Below, piece after piece: positions 11,413 through 23,950 of a DNA stretch of 64,000 nucleotides. The translations under genes were made by a program, and so were the position numbers. Below the pieces are notes generated by a model that was given only the letters and a program-made list of their open reading frames with translations, had not been told where the DNA came from and ran no database searches. Position 1 is the first letter of the stretch. Each line of letters begins with the position of its first letter. Source of the stretch: Liolophura sinensis (lineage: Eukaryota; Mollusca; Polyplacophora; Chitonida; Chitonidae); assembly GCF_032854445.1 (NCBI RefSeq), contig NC_088302.1, positions 13,947,338 to 14,011,337 on the forward strand, given 5' to 3'.

Positions 11413-12760
11413 CAAGCCTTGTCTGGAACTCTCGATTTTCTTAAATACTCCTTTTGGAGATATCGCAACATCGAATACAAGACCTGGTAGAATAGAAGCT
11501 ACAGGGCAACGCCGAACCAAATGGATTTCAAATCTGTCAGGCATCTCCCACTATTACATACACACATTTGTCTCTGTTCATTTATATGTTTTATGTATAT
11601 ATTAAACAATTTGGGGAAATTATTAATATATTCAATCACGATTGAAAATTTCTAAAACAGAGAGCCACGTTGACCGAGAGCTCTTATGGGTACTGAGGTG
11701 GGTTCAGCATCTTTTTATGAGAAGAGTCTTTGGTTTAAAGGCAGCTTTATATCAGGAGATTTGCCAGGTTACTTTTTCGAGGAGCACTGGTTTCCGACTT
11801 TTCCACATTATCCGTAAACACTCAGTGTTGCCATACAGTTGAAATATTCTTGAATACGGATTGGAACATCAACCAAGCAAACAAGAAAACACCAAAGAAT
11901 TAAGTAAAATTATTGTTAGATAGTCTCCTTACCTATTTCAGATACACATTGTAACAACACCTTTGTTGATGCATAACTTGGCCGTTAAAGTCATGTTCAA
12001 AGCACTCAGCAAACGAATTACATGGAAATCCTGGTTCAGACGTAAATGGCCGTAACGGCGACAATGGGGGCAGATGTCGTTATACTAAACGAAAAATTAC
12101 GGCCTCTCCGACATTTATTTGGACGCCACACCTATTTATGGCAAACACGTGTGTTCCTACACATGGTAATATAGAGCGATTCATTTGTCTGGTCGTAAGT
12201 GATAAAATTGCCATCAGATCATCTTGTTTGCTCAGTAGCCTTGTCCAGACAAATATAGTAGGCTCTTCTTCACAATACTTGCACGAAAAGCTTTATTTAG
12301 GATCTTTTCTATCGTCTCTTCGTGATTCGATAGGCGCACAGCCTCACGTTGATGTGACAAGGTATATCTTGGCTAGTAATGGCAAGATGGTAGCTCGTTG
12401 TAGGATTTGTACATGTCCTCGCAAACAACCGACGGATAAAGATGTGTATCTCTCATAATCAGTAAGTTTTTAACATGAAGGAAGATATGAAGGTTTACCT
12501 CAGTGATTAAACAAATACTGGACAGGAAAACGACATTTAAAAGTTCCTATCGATTACAGACGTATGAAATGGTGTTAGAGGTAGGCTGTATAGGCTATAA
12601 CAGCGCACCTTCATTCATTCGTCTAGAACATCATTTAAAATCGTTGACTGCTTCTTTTTGCATGAATCCGTCTTAATTTCTTACTTTATTTACATGTACT
12701 TTCTTTAGGAGACCACCAGCACTCCACAATCAGTGGCCACCGTTGACGTTCAAACGAGTT
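11413..12760. other. No gene recognised
   Basis: Only chance-length frames. The word gtcgtaagtgataaaattgc (12190-12209) resembles part of the 42.5-kb repeat (gtgataaaattgccatc), but the similarity does not extend convincingly. Confidence 0.35.
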
Positions 12761-12904
12761 CACCGGGGGAAACAAACCTTCCCACGTATGGCCGAACAGA
12801 AAGCTAGCATGAGATGGACTTGAACTCACAGCGACCGTATTGGTGAGAGGCTCCTGGGTCATTGTGCTGCGTTAGCGCGCTAACCAACTGAGCCATGGAG
12901 CCCC
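12761..12904 (-). mobile_element. SINE family A, head half with internal deletion
   Basis: The minus copy keeps the tRNA-like head (cgctaaccaactgagccatg at the right end, i.e. an A box on the minus strand) and the B-box side (gacttgaactcac). A piece of the body is missing between gggggaaac and ccttcccacg. It lies directly beside the AC microsatellite. Confidence 0.85.
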
Positions 12905-12928
12905 TCCCCAACCCCACCCACACCACAC

Positions 12929-12930
<2 letters not shown>

Positions 12931-13017
<87 letters not shown>
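12931..13017. repeat. (AC)n microsatellite
   Basis: About 43 AC dinucleotides with one AACC interruption at 12970. The open frames over it are low-complexity artefacts. Confidence 0.95.
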
Positions 13018-13018
<1 letters not shown>

Positions 13019-15727
13019 CATTGGTAAATGTAAACACTCAACAGTCACCAGCTGTCGGCCTCCGGTTTTATGATAGCCAGGGCCAATATTTATCCGGGAG
13101 ACTAACGTCGAAAATTCACACACCGCTGTAATTAAGGTATTGTGTTGCACGGATTCTGTACTGCAAAACAATGTACCAACAACAATTTGAGTTCTTTTCT
13201 GTTCTAAGTTTGGCTATTAAAGCACTTGTAGCTTATGGTTTAACTTACGTTGCTTGATGAATACGAGCCCAGGCTTTTGGTCGATAATCATTTGGGAGTC
13301 GTACCACAAGACAGCAACCGCCTGCGGGCTGGAAATTTACCTTTCATTAGCAATAAGACAAAGGGCAGTGTTAGTCCATGAAGATCAGAAAAGCAATCCT
13401 ACAATTCCCTGCTGAACGGTGGTGCGTGTTTTTACTGGTTAGACTGGTTAGAATATAGTATAAGACTTACTGCATGTAAAGACAGTAAAACCCAGGCAGC
13501 GACGACAGTGTGATAATTGCAAAATGTCCAAAGGTAATCCTTCGTGGCAAATTACAAGTGTTAGGATAGTCAGTTAGGATTTTATTCTATCCATTCGTGT
13601 AAATGCCTTAATACTAGTAAGTTATCACAACCATATGTATGCATGTGGTGTGAATCTTTGCAATTTACTGATTGATCTGAACGAATGTCACTGCCCCAGT
13701 TAAGTGTAGAGTTCACTTGCCATAGACAGACTACAAAGCTCTTTAAGAAGAGCACTGACATCATCAAATCATGCTTAAGATCGATGGAATGTTGTAAGAC
13801 AAGATTAGCATGTATGTGTCGTCTGAGGAGCGCTTAGGTGTGTAAATAGCCAAGTTTGAGATGGTATACAAAATTAGAATTTCGAAATTGAAAACTGTTT
13901 AGTTACGAAAAAGATGTAAATGGATTGATTTGAACAAGTGGTGTTTAATGCCGTTTACAAGAATGTCTCGCTTGTACGATTTAAAATACAACGTCAAACA
14001 CAGAAAAACAGAAGAGTAACGGCAGTGTGATAAGTGGTAAATGGTCACACGTATGACCTGTGAAATCCGGCCTCTTGTCAATTTACCTTCGTCAGACTTT
14101 TGCTCCGACCATTCACGCAGGTGCTTAAAAAGCATTGAACGTGCATTTCCGTGATTTGAGGAAACATGAATTCTTTCTGACAGGTAACGCACTAACTTTT
14201 ACGCTCCTGTGAAGTTTAATGTTAGTGAATTTTGGTGAAATGCAAATCATCAACTTTAAATCAAACTTCCCTTTCCAAAGCATGTCTCTTGTGTCCGAGC
14301 GATTGAGACATCGCTGTCTTCACCATACTTACACACGAAGCACGCAGACACACTCGTGTCACTTCTGCAGATTTCTGCCCGCAAAAAATTAATGACTTTC
14401 ACCAATTTCGTCATCAATTATTTAGGCTAATAAACCATAGATATACCGTTTGGAAAGTAAAAAGGATGGAACATTTCTTGAAAAAAAGACATTACCTGCG
14501 CATTGATGATAATCTATGCGTCGAACCAACATTCATATACCAATCGTTTACGATAATGTGCTTTCCAGGTCAGTAATTGCAGTTTGTGCCCAATGGACTA
14601 TGATTTTACACTGAAGACCGTCTCCTTTACACCGAAACATCGATCGTGGAATAAACCAATCCTGTCACTGTCGTCTTCGACCAACTAGTTCATGTCGTTT
14701 CATTGAATCTTTCATGAGGTTTCCCAGTCAAATTAGCACTAAACAAACCAAACAGTCTCCCTTGTGGGTCCATTTGCCTTTACTTCAACATGGTCATAAC
14801 ATCGTTTTATTATCGCAATCAGCTGACCAGTGTCCAGGTTTACCGTGGATCAGTGACCAGCGGTTGAAAACAGGCGCGTAATGTGGTTGGTCACGCTAAC
14901 AAAGTACGAATTTTTGTAGCGAGATCAAATGTGCATAAGTCTACTCTGGTGTCCTTAAAGTTCAATGGATGACAGAAACTTAATTCATAAATGTTCTTGC
15001 TTCAATTTTTAGACGCTCTTAAACAAGTTCAGTTTTCATTCAATGCCTTCTTATATATTGTCATACCTAAATTTGAAAGATGCATTTCAGTTAAAGTTTT
15101 CCAGATTTTGAATGTTGTTAAAATGCTTATGAACATAAACAATTGTGTGCTGACCCGAATGTTAGTTATTTGTACAGTTAAGTAATTTAATACTTGTGAA
15201 TAAATAGCTGGAAATCATAAGTTACAAGCTTCCTAAATCTATTACCTCAACACATTTATGTGAGAGTAGGTGTGAAGGCCATTCCAGCTAATTATTAAAG
15301 GCAGACCTCGGTAAACAACAGTACTCTATAGTTAGCCATCACCCACTAGCTTGTGGTACTTAACACCATTCATTTCAAACCCAGATCGCCGTACAACTAT
15401 GTACAAATATAGGACTAAAAGACAATCGAAGTACTTGTACTGAACGAAGTTTTACAAAGGTATAAAAATATTCCCTGTGGCATTATACTTTACAAAATTA
15501 TATGAAAATGATAGGAATAATTAGCCGATGTATAGATAGAGGCGACCATTACACGAGGTGAGAAAATTAGTGATGAAGAGACACAAAATACATTAGAACG
15601 TGTCAGCTGCGTAACGATTATCACTCATGCTGTGCACATCAGGATGTTTTTGTTATGTGGTGTTAATATACGTGGCCTTCGGATATACTGCGTTCCACAC
15701 TTTGTACCTATTTTCTCAGATGTTTAC
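13018..15727. other. No gene recognised; small repeat fragments
   Basis: Contains a diverged 60-bp piece of the family A tail at 13921-13980 (gtggtgtttaatgccgttta). A segment at about 14518-14600 (gcgtcgaaccaacattcata ... ttccaggtcagtaattg) recurs at 35570-35645 and, inverted, near 57545-57615. Otherwise unremarkable. Confidence 0.4.
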
Positions 15728-15945
15728 AAACCGCTGGTTCCCTGAATCATCAGGCCCTTGACCATTGAGGTGCGTTTTCGAATCCAGCTCTCGCTGTTTT
15801 GGAAGTGGTCACAGACTTGGCTAAGGTGAGTTGTTTCATCCGGGCACTACGGTTTCCACCACCCATATACCCGTCCGCCATTATATCAGTGGAAACTTCT
15901 GGAGTACAGTTTTGAGTCCCAATTAATCAATCAATCAATTAATCG
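15728..15945 (+). mobile_element. SINE family E, tRNA-derived, with (AATC)n tail
   Basis: Head-like region with a B-box-like gttttcgaatccagctctcg, a body with gtttcatccgggcactacgg, and a tail of repeated AATC (aattaatcaatcaatcaatt). The A-box part is too diverged to be sure. The tail and the B box are the main support. Confidence 0.55.
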
Positions 15946-18900
15946 ATTTTGCATTAGTGAGCGTGACGTTCTCTCGGTTGTCTATACTGCTTGCTGTGCA
16001 TTCATTAGACTTAAGCGCAGACTTAGTCCAAACCTTACTGCGTTGACCAATGAATATGGAATTGCAAAGCAGGAATGTTGAAATAGCACATAGGATTTTT
16101 ATAAACCCCTGTATGACGGATTTCTATTTGGCCCTTTGCCCTTTCGCCTTCAAACTAAGTTGGCCAATGTGTTCTTTCCAACAGAAAAGTACTGAACTCC
16201 TAGAAAGGCGACAAAAGTACACATTTGATTTGAACCTACATGTTCAACTTAACCAAGCTGGTATTTATTAGAGCTTGAACATTAAGGAACAAGCATGAAA
16301 AACTAACAGGCACTCGATTTTGAACTTTCGATCTATTCAATAGAACCGGAATCATCGTGTAGCCTTCGTGACTTGGAATCTATCGTCAGATTTTATTATC
16401 TTGACCGTCTGAAACATTTTCATTAGGTAAACTTGTAATATCGATTTATTCACAATCATTGGTATTCAACTTTCTGTAATTTAAACTCAGTGGATTTTGT
16501 GGTTCTTAATGTTAATGGTTTGGTGCCAGCATTAAAATTACACGGTCAATAACGTGACGTGCGAAATACTACTGGAAATCAAGCATTATTGATATACGAC
16601 AGTTCTTTCTCCATGTTACATTCCGTTGTAACTAGAATGTATGAACATATCAAACAGTTAATAGTTAATAAGCTGAACAAACTATATGCCAGGTTCCCTC
16701 CCACCACAATGCTGGTCGCAGTCGATCAGTGAAATATTATTTAAAAGATTTGTAAACTACAAATCAAAGTAATAAATAAGTTAACCAGAGTATATGTCAA
16801 TACCGCAGATTAGCGGTTACGGTAGTCTACTGTAATCTCACAGGAGGCTTAAAACTCATTGAAAGCCAATTTTCCCACCAAATACAGCATTTTCCAGGCC
16901 ATTTGGTTTACAGTCCTCTATGTCGTGCCGAAATAGTGTGAATCAGACGAAAAACACATTTCCAGACATGTTGTATTTTTCTCTCATAAAGAAAATAAAT
17001 GAAAATACGAAGAGATTATTAATGAAGAGCATCCTCCTGTCGTTTTTAACTTCAGGTCAACTATACGAGGATGTTTTCTCTTTCAGATAAGCATCGTATC
17101 TACAGCATTCGTCGGTTAGTCCCTAGAACTCAAAAACAACGCCAAGACGTGTACAATGCTCAGCTTATATCTTAGTTCCTCCTCGTTTTATCTCTGGAGA
17201 GTTCTGTTATTTACCCAGACGGTCCATCCTCTTGTCCATATGCGATTGGCCATGCCTAACCGTCTGGCTAGAAGAGGCTAAGCATTAGTCTGAATGTCTG
17301 AATACAAGGTTTTGGATCCAATTGTCTGAATAAAAGAGGCTTCGAGCTTCTTTTCATCGAGAAGGCTTCATGAGAGCACGCGCGACGGAGAAAATAAGGT
17401 AAGACAGTTTTTAAAAGCAAAAGTGACAAATATATGAGATTGAAGACCAATAAACACTGTCCGGTGAAAGAGGCGGATTTTACTTATTAGAGTTTCCCCA
17501 ACACAATAAACTGTTTTCAAAGCATCTGATTCCTCAGTGATCTGTTGGGACATAATTATAATTGGTTTCCGCATGTAAGTTTGCTGATAAACGAGATCGG
17601 GAGGTCATCACTTAGGCAGCCAATCAAAGCCCAGTGACATGAGCTGTTGTTGTACTCGGAACGGTTTCGCTGTTAAGCTACAGGACTACCTGCTAGACAC
17701 CAGCGCGGGACAGTACGATGTTTACAGGACAAGATTTCCACACAGAAAGCTTTTTTTCCTGTGTTCTTTATAAATATTGTAGTGAGGCGTATAAAGCAAT
17801 GAGGAGTTGTCAAACATTAGATACCATGATACTTAGGAAGGGCATGTTTTCACAGGGAAGGGCTTGGCTTCTTTATAGGTTGGGTATGTCCATTCAATCA
17901 ACTGGTACACCTTGTGGCTTATTTCCGAAGAAAACAAACAGACGAAAACAACACCTGCCAAAGATGCCAAACATCCACAGAAAGAATGAAAGTGTAGACT
18001 TCGCTTAACGTTTCATTTAAGGCAACACAAGTTTCTTTTTCCGACTGGAGTGCGTAGGCAGTAGCTCCTAGATCAAGGATCTGTCTAACTGTTTTTAACA
18101 AACATTATATTCACCTGCGCCTTATAGTCTGTCAATAACAAATAATGCAAATAGATGTTTGTTCTTCTCCACTTGGGTATAGGCATTGTAGGTGTTGGAC
18201 TCCACTGGGAAATAGATGTATGTTATTTAGATCAACGATGTTTTGGGGAAGACGGAGTACCCCGAATCTTAATATCAACCTGTTACCAAATGTCGGCTGT
18301 GGTCAAATATACATATTAAATAGACATGACGTTTAAAACCAAATGGAGTTGGTACCGGCGGTACGTTCACCAGACCGAATAATATCTTGTCATGCCGTTG
18401 GTGTATGGAAAAAATATTAAGTATTTCAGCTTGTTTATTTGGTGGATTTGCTTTTCTTGTGTATGTAAAAATGAAATGTCCGAATTGCCTTATGTCATAA
18501 AAAGTGTTATTTGACATTGTTTATACATGTAGATATCATTGACCTGCATAGCAGTGGGAATAGTTCACAGTATGATCCTTACGACGTTCTAATAACCTTG
18601 GACGGACTATAATAAATAGCCAGACAATTTGATCATGGTGTGTTTGAAACGTGTTCTAAAATACTACATAATTTGTTGTGATTGTTTATCGTCTACTTTG
18701 AATTGATTTGGGTCACAGATGTAGACTCAACTCAAATTCCACAAAGGCTGGTGAAGGTGCTTGTACTAAAAACATGAAAAATATATTTTTTTCTTAAGAA
18801 AAAAAACGTACACTTAATGTTATTCATTCCGATTCGTTTTCCCATGATGTCTGCCTTAGGGCAATATCACTAGGATCTGTTCGTGTTCATTAGGCTGAAC

Positions 18901-21900
18901 AAAAAAAAACTGAGTCAAAGACAACAATCGACAAAGTTTTGATGCGACATGAAGTATTTCACATCATCATTGTCTCTTTGTTCCGTTGGCATTATAACGG
19001 AGTTTAAATGTCTTAAACGTGGAATCGACAGTCATTACATAATGTTCATTGTCTAGATTGATCGATTATTAGCTATATGGTTCGTGCGATCTGAAATTTG
19101 TAGTTCTTTGAAACTAGAAGGCACGGAACAGACCAACCTGTTAAGTTTAACGATAACTGGCCCTAAGTGGACACAATGGATGAACAGGTGTTCCGCCCTG
19201 GGGTTTCATACACCTAAATCATTTCAAATTTCCATAAGTAAACTTATTCCAGAAAACTTGGAATCAATATTTAACAGTCATACACGCTAAAAGCAGTGTA
19301 AACTGGCCTTATCGGTTGAACATTCATATACAGCAGTCCGTCGAGTAATTTCAAAGACGCTGGAATATTCATATGTCCAAGAGGACATTTAAAGTGACTC
19401 GGGTTGCTTCCGCAGTCTTTTTCAAGATCAGCCCACAGTGCGTTATTACAGATGGCTCTCAAAATCAAATGTGTTACAGACCTAACCACGAAATGCCTTG
19501 AGTTTCTAGGTTTTTCAAAGATTGGAAACGCTACCTTCAATTATCAGGCTTTTGCTGGTTGCCAAGGCCCTGCGCAGACCATGTACGCTGACGGGGTAGT
19601 CTTCAGATAACGTACACAATAAGTAGTGGAAACTTGATTGTCCTTCGCCCATGTACTTGTGCCTTTATTGCTCTTTACACTGGTTATGTCTGAGAAAAGA
19701 TGGATGATGTCTTATTAACCTCATCTGTATAGACAGTATTTACACTTCCAGACAAACTTGACACGGGATAACGTGCTCAGCATATATAGCCTACATACAT
19801 GCTTAAAAACTTAGTAATCGCGTGGCCTGTTTGATGGATCTTGCACTCTATACCAGTGAAGAAGAGGTATTTCCACCCTGAAGGATTTTGTACTCCATAT
19901 TAGTAAAGAAGAGGCAATTCCACCCAGCCCATGCTATCTATAACATATATTTATGATATATATATATGCATGATTTACTCAAACTAGAGGCGGAAAATGA
20001 TTGAATTTCAATGTACACGATACATATATTTTACATCTCTTCCTGACGAAGTTTAATTATTCTCCATCAGGAATAATCTATTAGAAGCCCAATAAAATCA
20101 GTCTAGCAATTCATCATGTCTTAACAGGCAAGAGAAACTTCAGATACCCAACAATTCAACAAATTTGAAACATACCGAAGATGTTTACAATAGTGTGTAA
20201 TAAATCACTCCAAACGGATGGTGTATGCGCACGTGACGTCGGATGCACGTGATATTCAATACGCGACAGGATTCACGTTCGGGGCACACCAAGAAGACGT
20301 TATAAATCTTCGGGCACCACAACGTTATTAAACCGCATTGTTACCTGGCAGTGGGTTCTAGGTAACACAGCTGCGATTGCAAAGAAACACAAGGACGATT
20401 CCGGCATTTTCCACACGAAAACATACGTTTGCGGATTCTGCTCCACAGGCAACCAAATAATAAGTAATCTAGAGAATACGAAACCATGTTATTACGCAAA
20501 GAGGGTAAAAAATATTACTAAATATACACAGCTATCAAACAAAATTATAGCAGTACAATATGGTTCAGTGTTAAGGAATTGATTGAAATAATTTGAATAG
20601 AATAGTACTGACTTAGCAGTGGCTTGCAATGCAACACAAAACTACACAGAGCTAGTAAACACTAGACCAGTTTTAATTTCATTTACATAAATACTTAGCC
20701 ATGTATACAGTATGACTGTAAGACGTAGGAACTTAACAGCGTGATATCTGCACAATGAGATATACCATTTCTTATCAAATAATTCGGGCTTAAGCTCTGT
20801 AGACTATTGTTTTGAAGGCAAAGGGGAAACGTAATGTCCAATCGCATGGTAATATTAAAGATAAAAACTGCTCAAGAGCGAACTTTAAGGAAAGGTGAAA
20901 CATATGAACATGCTAATGTATAAAATTCAACTTGAGTGAGGAGGAAAGGAGAGATTGGCAAGCAAACCCGCACGATCAGTAGGCGAGGGTATTGTACGCA
21001 TGCCCACAGTCACTCGGTTAAAACTACGAAGAAACAGCACTGTCTGATGTCTGTCGACACATCCTCGTGTTCCAATGTTAGTGGCAACATTTGAAATTTA
21101 TATAGGAACAGAACAGCTCTAAAGGAAGTTGTAGACAGGGAAAGTCAGACGTAATTTTTCTTAGCAATGCCTTAATCTGAATAAATCTTCGTCCTTATCG
21201 AAAATGATACACTCGCGTTTCTCTACCAATCCCACAGTCCGGCACTTTACAATACATTAACAGGATACTTTATAAGTCCACATCAACGATGGACCGGACA
21301 GAATAAAATGGCTAATAATCGCAGTCTACGAATGATTAACTTATTTTGTTTTGTGCAATTACTACAATAGCATGGCTAAGGAAATTAAATTTTTTAGTGG
21401 CAAAAAATGGCAAATACGTGTAATTAGCAAATGAACCAACGCTAGAAGCAGCCATATAAGAAATATGATACAAATTATTTGTAAGAAATTCTACGCTGAT
21501 GCACTGGGGGCTTAGGAAACTTGCCAAACGAAAAAATAGACTAGAACACATACAAATTAGATGGATTTTTATTAGACGAACACTGATAGATTTTCAAACA
21601 GCCTGTTACATCGTATTTTACAAACCATATCCTACCTCAAAAAAACAGACGGTAAAACACACGAGATATACTGGTATATAAATGTTAAAGTAAACAGAAG
21701 CACCTTTGTCTGCAACCCCCTTTATTTTTTAACCTCTTGGAGAATTCTGAACAATTGATAACTGATACTGGCAAACAAATGACAACATCGACAGAAGTGA
21801 AGATTATCTTCTTGTGGAGCATTCAAAAACCGTGTTGCTTGACATGTTATCAAAATTAGCCAAGAATCTTAGTTTTACTATTAAAAAATCAGTTACCTAG

Positions 21901-21941
21901 TACATATGAAGGTATTACTTAGGAAACTATTAGAATATTAC
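15946..21941. other. Six kilobases without a recognisable gene
   Basis: Holds a family A fragment in + orientation at 16686-16741 (ccctcccaccacaatgctgg). A stacked E-box/CRE, cgcacgtgacgtc, lies near 20229-20241. All open frames are short and lack splice context, and no other repeats were identified. This could be intergenic DNA or a long intron. Confidence 0.35.
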
Positions 21942-21997
21942 ATATATTTATTTATTTACTTGATGTTTTATGCCGTACTCAAGAATATTTCACTTTG
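21942..21997 (-). mobile_element. SINE family A, extreme 5' truncation
   Basis: Only the last 50 or so bases of the element are present (TTTATTTATTTACTTGATG then ttttatgccgtactcaagaa and tatttcac). It is flanked by GAATATTAC at 21933-21941 and 21998-22006, so it is a truncated insertion rather than a decayed full copy. Confidence 0.75.
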
Positions 21998-22094
21998 GAA
22001 TATTACGGAGTGGAAAAATATTTCAACAGGCGCAATTTGAGCTTATGTGGAAAGCATTTCAAGAATACTTTAATAACATGTCTTAGTAAACAGA

Positions 22095-22114
22095 GTCACG
22101 TGACAGTCACGTGA
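22095..22114. promoter_or_regulatory. Twin CACGTG E-boxes
   Basis: GTCACGTGAC (22095-22104) is followed one base later by GTCACGTGA (22106-22114). GTCACGTGAC is the palindromic core bound by USF and MiT/TFE-type bHLH-ZIP factors. No gene is placed next to it, so function is open. Confidence 0.35.
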
Positions 22115-22419
22115 ATTAGAGGATTAATGTGCGACTAGAAGAAAAACGATATCCACATGAATATTTTTATCAGCTGATTACTCTTTTGATGGGCTAAGAA
22201 AAGAGAAAGAAAGAAAAAGCACTAGAAATGAGCTTCAAGCATGTGAAATTTTCATTATTGTCTAACACATTTTTGCTGTTAGATGACATGTACGTTTCAA
22301 GATTTAAATTAGACTTTCTGTTTCTCGATCTCTTCTTATAAATAAATCTTTCTTATAAATAGTCACATACATGTATATTTACCATCACGATATTTTATCA
22401 CGTTTTACTCCATCTACTC

Positions 22420-22470
22420 CGCCCCGCAAATTCGGGACACCCTGGGATCAAACCCGGGTCGATCCATACT
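22420..22470 (+). mobile_element. tRNA-like fragment, probably SINE remnant
   Basis: Contains ctgggatcaaacccgggtcg, which has B-box-like words (GATCAAACCC, GGTCGATCC), but no matching A box or cloverleaf could be traced. Confidence 0.3.
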
Positions 22471-22493
22471 CAATATATTTATTTATTTGATCG

Positions 22494-22735
22494 ATGTTAA
22501 GCACCGTACTTAACAGTTTCGGTGGCTTACTGGATAGAACATCCGCTTCGAAGTCATTAGACCCCGCGATCAAACCACGGCTGGGTCATACCAAAGACTT
22601 CGAAAATGACATTTTCTGCTGCCTCGCTTAGCGCTCAGCCCTGCTACAAAAACACCCAATATAAGTGTACACACCTAATGACTCCTCGTCGTCTGAAAAT
22701 TGTTAAGAACGACGTCAAACACCAAGCATACGTAT
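22494..22735 (+). mobile_element. SINE family F, tRNA-derived
   Basis: The head contains TTCGGTGGCTTACTGGATAG (A-box-like), followed by aacatccgcttcgaagtcat and a weak B box (gcgatcaaaccacgg). The body includes ttctgctgcctcgcttagcg. The tail contains gactcctcgtcgtctgaaaa then gacgtcaaacaccaagcata, which parallels the family B tail. The region immediately upstream (ttatttatttgatcgatgtt) looks like another SINE tail in opposite orientation. Confidence 0.75.
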
Positions 22736-23389
22736 GTACATACTTCACATATATATATAACATTTATTCCTACGTAAATGCGATGTTTTCTGCCCCATTT
22801 GTGTATGATTTAACATTAGATATGTATGAGCTGTCAGTGTGATATGCTGATAACCTGTACCCAAATACAAACGCTTCCAATCCATTCCTTTAAGGGTCGG
22901 AAATTTACAGGCCATAAATATTAGGCAATGTGCAGAATATAACCCATAACTGTCATAGAAATCTCTGGAGACAAACACAGCTTTCAGATTTCATCACTGT
23001 GACACTGATATAAATAATCTTTCATCAAAGATATCCATATTTTATTCCTTAGCCATTCAATATCCAGAGGATGTCAGATTTGCTGCTCTTATCATGCCAT
23101 GAGGATTGTTTTGTATCCGTTTTGTCCGATGTATATTAAACGTTTGAGGAAATATGCAAACTGTGTATGCGACCGGATAATCTTCATTACGGACATCCAT
23201 AACTTTATCCGTCTATTGGTTGCCAGTTTCATTATAAACGCCCGGCCATATTTAAGTCCAAGGTAAGGTTATTTCTCCTATATTTCACGAATGTCCATTA
23301 AAAATATATAAAGAAAACTTTGACTATTGTGCTTAGTGAAATAATGTGGTCTAACGGATATGGGACTATCCATAACGGAAGCGGTAAAA
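22736..23389. other. No gene recognised
   Basis: Nothing beyond chance frames. The right end grades into the minisatellite. Confidence 0.4.
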
Positions 23390-23950
23390 GCACTGCCGGA
23401 CAATAACCCCCCGGAGGAAAGCCATTCGGATATTAACCTGATGGATAAAAGCCCCACGGAGAAAGGCCCCTCGGACAATAAAATAAGCCCCACGAACGAT
23501 AACCTTATGAACATAAAGCCCCTCGGATAATAACTGCATGGACAAAAGCCCCAAGGACAATAATCCCGTGGTAAAAATGCATCATGCACGGACAATAACC
23601 CCAATGACAAAAGTTTCACGGACAATAACCCCAATGACAAAAGTTTCACGGACATTAACCCCAATGACAAAAGTTTCACGGACATTAACTTCACGAACAA
23701 AAAAAACATGGACAAAAGTCACACCTACAATAGCCAAAAAAAAAAACCCACGGACAATAACCCCGTGAAAAATGCACCATACACGGACAATAGCCCCACT
23801 AACAAAAGTCTCATGGACAATAACCCCACGGACAAAAAAACACGGACAATATCCACGCCGACAGTAGAACCACGGGAAAAAAAGCACCACGGAAAAAACA
23901 CCACTGACAATAACCCCGATGGTATAATTCCGGGCGGAACGAATGAATAA
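23390..23950. repeat. Degenerate minisatellite built on CACGGACAATAACCCC
   Basis: Half-units of about 15 bp (cacggacaataacccc and aatgacaaaagttt) alternate, giving a clear 30-bp period at about 23586-23690. On both sides the half-units persist with irregular spacing (ccccacggacaaaa, ccactgacaataacccc). Open frames across it on both strands are 10-residue repeats produced by the 30-bp period. Confidence 0.88.

Noticed and set aside
12804-13171. Val/Cys and Thr/His repeat proteins
   Set aside because: Six-frame readings of an AC microsatellite.
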